Assembly: GCA_934162665.1 (NCBI GenBank) | Contig: CAKPJN010000006.1 | Coordinates: 29,233-93,232 of the forward strand | Origin: an uncultured Bacilli bacterium | Lineage (GTDB): Bacteria > Bacillota_I > Bacilli_A > RF39 > UBA660 | Direction of reading: 5' to 3' | DNA length: 64,000 bases | Part shown: positions 61,866 through 64,000 of the stretch, piece by piece | How positions within the stretch are numbered: the stretch's first letter is position 1 | How the letters are laid out: each line of letters opens with the position of its first letter | Program-made: the position numbers and the translations under genes | The notes under the pieces: generated by a model | What the model was told of the DNA's origin: nothing | Database searches by the model: none | Seen by the model: only the letters and a program-made list of their open reading frames with translations

Positions 61866-62405
61866 ATGGATAAAAATCGTAGAAATAGAATTGCTATTAT
61901 TTCAATAATGACATATTACGCAAGACAAATATTTGATGAAACTAAACTTTATGAATTTAGAAAATCACCATTAAGAGATGAATTGCTTAATAAAAAAATT
62001 TATGTATATTCTGCAAAAGAAGATAAAGCAATTATTGGATATTTTAAAGTAAGTGATATTTTAAATGGCAATACAGATGAAATATTAAGAGCTACAGGAT
62101 ATGACAAAAGACATGATGGTCATGAAATTGTTGAATATTATGGAAAAAATAATCCGAATTGTTTTGCTCTTCATTTGTATGATGTTACCGAATTTGAAGA
62201 ATATTTAACATTAAGAGATATGAGAAGCATCTCAAAAAATGCTGATATGCCACAATACATCAAATTTATTTATGATAATGATCCATTATATGAGGTTATT
62301 AAAGAATGGGATGAAGCATTTAGCTTAGATGGCAATTTATGTGATAATCCTAGTAAAACAAAGCAAATGATATTGCAAAAAGCTAGAATGAAAGGAAGAA
62401 AATAA
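61866..62405 (+). CDS. ASCH-domain protein (predicted RNA/nucleotide-binding)
   Basis: The 179-residue protein contains an ASCH-type domain: LYEFRKSPLRDELLNKKIYVYSA (the K/E-x-x-E-F/x-R core), IIGYFKVSDILNG, and ALHLYDVTEFEEYLTL. ASCH domains bind RNA or nucleotides; YqfB of this fold is an N4-acetylcytidine amidohydrolase. It starts after CAGGAGGGG and ends one base before a second ASCH gene. Specific activity is unknown. Confidence 0.7.
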   Translation: MDKNRRNRIAIISIMTYYARQIFDETKLYEFRKSPLRDELLNKKIYVYSAKEDKAIIGYFKVSDILNGNTDEILRATGYDKRHDGHEIVEYYGKNNPNCFALHLYDVTEFEEYLTLRDMRSISKNADMPQYIKFIYDNDPLYEVIKEWDEAFSLDGNLCDNPSKTKQMILQKARMKGRK

Positions 62406-62406
62406 T

Positions 62407-62748
62407 ATGGAACATGAAATGAAATTACAACCTGAGTATTATAATTTTATACTTAATGGTACAAAAAGAATCGAAATTAGAATTTTCGATGAAAAAAGAC
62501 AACAAATTAAAATTGGAGATACTATCAAATTTTTAAAAGAACCTGATTTGAATGAGTCATTTAATGCTAAGGTTACTGGTTTATTAAGATATAATTCTTT
62601 TGAAGATATGTTTAAAGATTTTGATATTTCTGTTTTATCTGATAAATCTATGACAAAAGAAGAATTAATTGGTGTTCTTGAACAATTTTATACAAAAGAA
62701 AAACAAGAACAATATGGTGTTTTAGGAATTAGAATTGAATTATTATAA
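62407..62748 (+). CDS. Second ASCH-domain protein
   Basis: The 113-residue protein has the compact ASCH form: MKLQPEYYNFILNGTKRIEIRIFDEKRQQIKIGDTIKF, followed by KVTGLLRYNSFEDMFKDFD and QYGVLGIRIELL. KxIEIR is the typical basic-acidic core. It follows the first ASCH gene with a one-base gap after GGAAGAAAATAAT, so the pair is co-translated. Two different ASCH proteins in one operon opposite a GNAT gene is a distinctive cassette. Confidence 0.8.
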   Translation: MEHEMKLQPEYYNFILNGTKRIEIRIFDEKRQQIKIGDTIKFLKEPDLNESFNAKVTGLLRYNSFEDMFKDFDISVLSDKSMTKEELIGVLEQFYTKEKQEQYGVLGIRIELL

Positions 62749-62790
62749 AAGATGGTAATGAGTTTATCTCTCAAAGCCATCTTTTTCTTT
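62748..62790. terminator. Bidirectional terminator between ASCH genes and the mob remnant
   Basis: AAAGATGG / CCATCTTT stem enclosing GAG...CTC, with A residues left and TTTTTCTTT right. Confidence 0.75.
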
Positions 62791-63525
62791 AAATTGTTCA
62801 TCAACATTACTTAAGGTATTAGATAAGTTTTGAATTTTATCATATTTTTTATTGGCATTATCAACTTGATTGATAAAGTCGATAATCGTGTCTTTGTCTG
62901 ATTTAGATAAAATATAATTTTCTTTATTTAATTTAGATGTTTTAAGTTTATCAATTTTATCTTTAATATCTTTAGAATTTTGTTTTAGTTCTAGAGATTT
63001 TTTATTTGCTTTTTCTAAATTTTCAATATTCTTTTCAAGTTGTTTTTTTAGTGCAATATAGTTATCCATATTAGATACGTGAATATCCATATTTCTTCCT
63101 TTTTGTTTTTTCTTTAGTGTTGAATCTAAATTATACTCTTGATTAAATTCTTCAATACATAAAGTTCTCATTTTATCTTGTAATTTAATTAAAGATTCTT
63201 TTGTAAATACATCAGATTTACCAGCTTGTTTTTCCATACCATTTTTATTTTTATATTTTATTGGAACACCAACAATATGCATATGTGGACTTGTTTCATC
63301 ATAATGAATTATAGCACTGGCTACTTTAAAGTTTGGTACTAATAGTTCTAAATCATTAACTTATTTTTTGTAAACTTCAGACATTTTACTTTTAATTTCA
63401 TTATCTTTTGTATCCCAATATTCCTTCTCTCCAAGTTCAATAATAATTTCACATGCTAGATTTTTTTCCTCATTAATAGTATTTAGATAGTCTTTAAATA
63501 ATCTTCTAATTCTGATAATTTTATC
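62764..63525 (-). pseudogene. Broken MobV/Pre-type relaxase gene
   Basis: The minus-strand frame gives IIIELGEKEYWDTKDNE, an in-frame TAA at 63363-63361 in place of a Gln/Lys codon, then NFKVASAIIHYDETSPHMHI with the relaxase HxDExxPHMH metal motif, VGVPIKYKNKNG, KSDVFTKESLIKLQDKMR and a coiled C-terminal end. The N-terminal motif I region of MobV is missing: the frame is entered at 63525 after a stop and overlaps an unrelated small ORF. The relaxase is therefore non-functional and marks a degraded mobilisable element. Confidence 0.85.
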
Positions 63526-63755
63526 TTATTAGATAAATTCTCTATGAATATTTCGTTAGAAAAATTAAATATGAGAAATGTCTTATCTTTAATAATAATT
63601 CTATTGGGTTCAATATAAGTTAAGTTAGTTCTATCTATTTTTCTAATATTCCCATTTATAATAGTAGGCGCTACTTTAGAAAACTCACATATTAGTTCTA
63701 ACTTCCTTTTTAACGATTCTTCAATAGGTAATTCTTCTTTAATAATATTTACCAT
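63483..63755 (-). CDS. 90-residue protein of unknown function behind leader-RNA copy A
   Basis: ATG follows AAAGGATGG TATT, and the protein is lysine- and isoleucine-rich with no known domain (IEESLKRKLELICEFSKVA, IRKIDRTNLTYIEPNRIIIK). It is the first gene after the structured leader RNA. The last 43 bases overlap the mob remnant in another frame, so its 3' end may be a fusion created by the deletion that removed the mob start. It could be intact or truncated. Confidence 0.45.
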   Translation of the reverse strand: MVNIIKEELPIEESLKRKLELICEFSKVAPTIINGNIRKIDRTNLTYIEPNRIIIKDKTFLIFNFSNEIFIENLSNKIKLSELEDYLKTI

Positions 63756-63790
63756 AATACCATCCTTTCTTTTTAGGATAGTTTCTTAAA

Positions 63791-63918
63791 CACAAAAAAA
63801 CTAATCCATTTCTGAATTAGTTATTTATTAAACTCGAAAAGTTCGAGCAGATTTCCTTATGGTACGGACAAATAGTATATCCGAAACTTTAGGAATAGTT
63901 GATAAGCAACTAATCACT
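63791..63918 (-). ncRNA. Structured leader RNA, copy A, ending in a terminator
   Basis: On the minus strand the RNA begins at the predicted start with hairpin AGTTG-CTTAT-CAACT, then GTTTCGGATATACTAT, CCGTACCAT, GGAAATCTG, hairpin CTCGAA-CTT-TTCGAG, and terminator ACTAATTC-AGAAAT-GGATTAGT with a T-run at 63800-63793. Copy B shows the same order with paired changes (GTTG/CAAC against GTTA/TAAC; CTCGAA/TTCGAG against GTTCGAA/TTTGAAC), which supports a conserved RNA fold. Promoter, structure, terminator and gene follow in riboswitch or attenuator order. Confidence 0.65.
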
Positions 63919-63924
63919 AAATAC

Positions 63925-63952
63925 ATTTTACCATAGATATAGTTTATTTCAA
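63925..63952 (-). promoter_or_regulatory. Promoter of leader-RNA copy A
   Basis: On the minus strand TTGAAA (63952-63947), 16-base spacer, TAAAAT (63930-63925), placing the start at about 63918, exactly where the conserved RNA structure begins. Bases 63953-64000 show no further feature. Confidence 0.6.
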
Positions 63953-64000
63953 CATTTTTTAGTCAATTTTTATAAAATAATACGAAAAAAAGGAACAGCG

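Noticed and set aside
1..64000. tRNA, rRNA or CRISPR loci
   Set aside because: No tRNA-like TTCGAATCC-acceptor patterns, rRNA segments or regularly spaced repeats were found by reading both strands; a covariance search would be needed to exclude atypical cases.

Overview
The window is a 64 kb piece of chromosome from a very A+T-rich, low-GC Firmicute. It carries sigma-E with SpoIIGA, SpoIVB and SpoIIM, Bacilli-type gene order (xerD-deoB, nusB-xseA-xseB), T-box leaders and a Wzy-type capsule locus. It therefore looks like a spore-lineage member of the Bacilli/Erysipelotrichia-like gut clades, but species and order cannot be fixed from the sequence alone. The standard code is used: TGG is tryptophan and TGA is a stop.

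Layout. 0-5 kb: end of a surface/pilin-like protein, mutS, then a leader-peptide/terminator unit in front of a short RelA/SpoT homologue (RSH) whose synthetase domain lacks key residues. 5.1-9.7 kb: a five-gene accessory island (HAD nucleotidase-like, degenerate glutamyl-tRNA synthetase paralogue, MccF/LD-carboxypeptidase-type S66 peptidase, ParB-like DGQHR protein, GT-B glycosyltransferase). 9.7-18.2 kb: nusB-xseA-xseB, small conserved genes, spoIVB, a decayed galE, a DUF421 membrane protein and a transglutaminase-like gene. 18.4-35 kb: spoIIM and a capsule/exopolysaccharide locus (Wzz, tyrosine kinase, PHP phosphatase, initiating sugar transferase, two GT4 enzymes, Wzy, FeS FrhB-like protein, pyruvyl transferase, Wzx, WecB, acyltransferase, then an LCP ligase). 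This locus contains a structured leader RNA, a VanZ remnant, a run of tandem hairpins and a small sigma-like gene. 35-41 kb: mnmA, an HTH gene, a collapsed prophage remnant (integrase and tape-measure fragments) and T-box-tyrS. 41-59.5 kb: mostly minus-strand housekeeping genes (deoB, xerD, holA, alaS behind an Ala T-box, tdk, sigE-spoIIGA, a metallo-hydrolase and a TetR-controlled heterodimeric ABC exporter), with rarA and an unassigned structured RNA on the plus strand. 59.6-64 kb: accessory DNA with an IS4-like element, a GNAT/ASCH/ASCH cassette, a broken MobV relaxase gene and two copies of one structured leader RNA with compensatory base changes.

The most unusual items are the GluRS-like/MccF-like island beside an apparently synthetase-dead RSH, the duplicated leader RNA (61.1 and 63.85 kb) flanking the GNAT/ASCH/mob segment, and the promoter-structured leader-terminator unit in front of the capsule glycosyltransferase operon. 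Functions proposed for these are inference from motifs and context; no database search was run.
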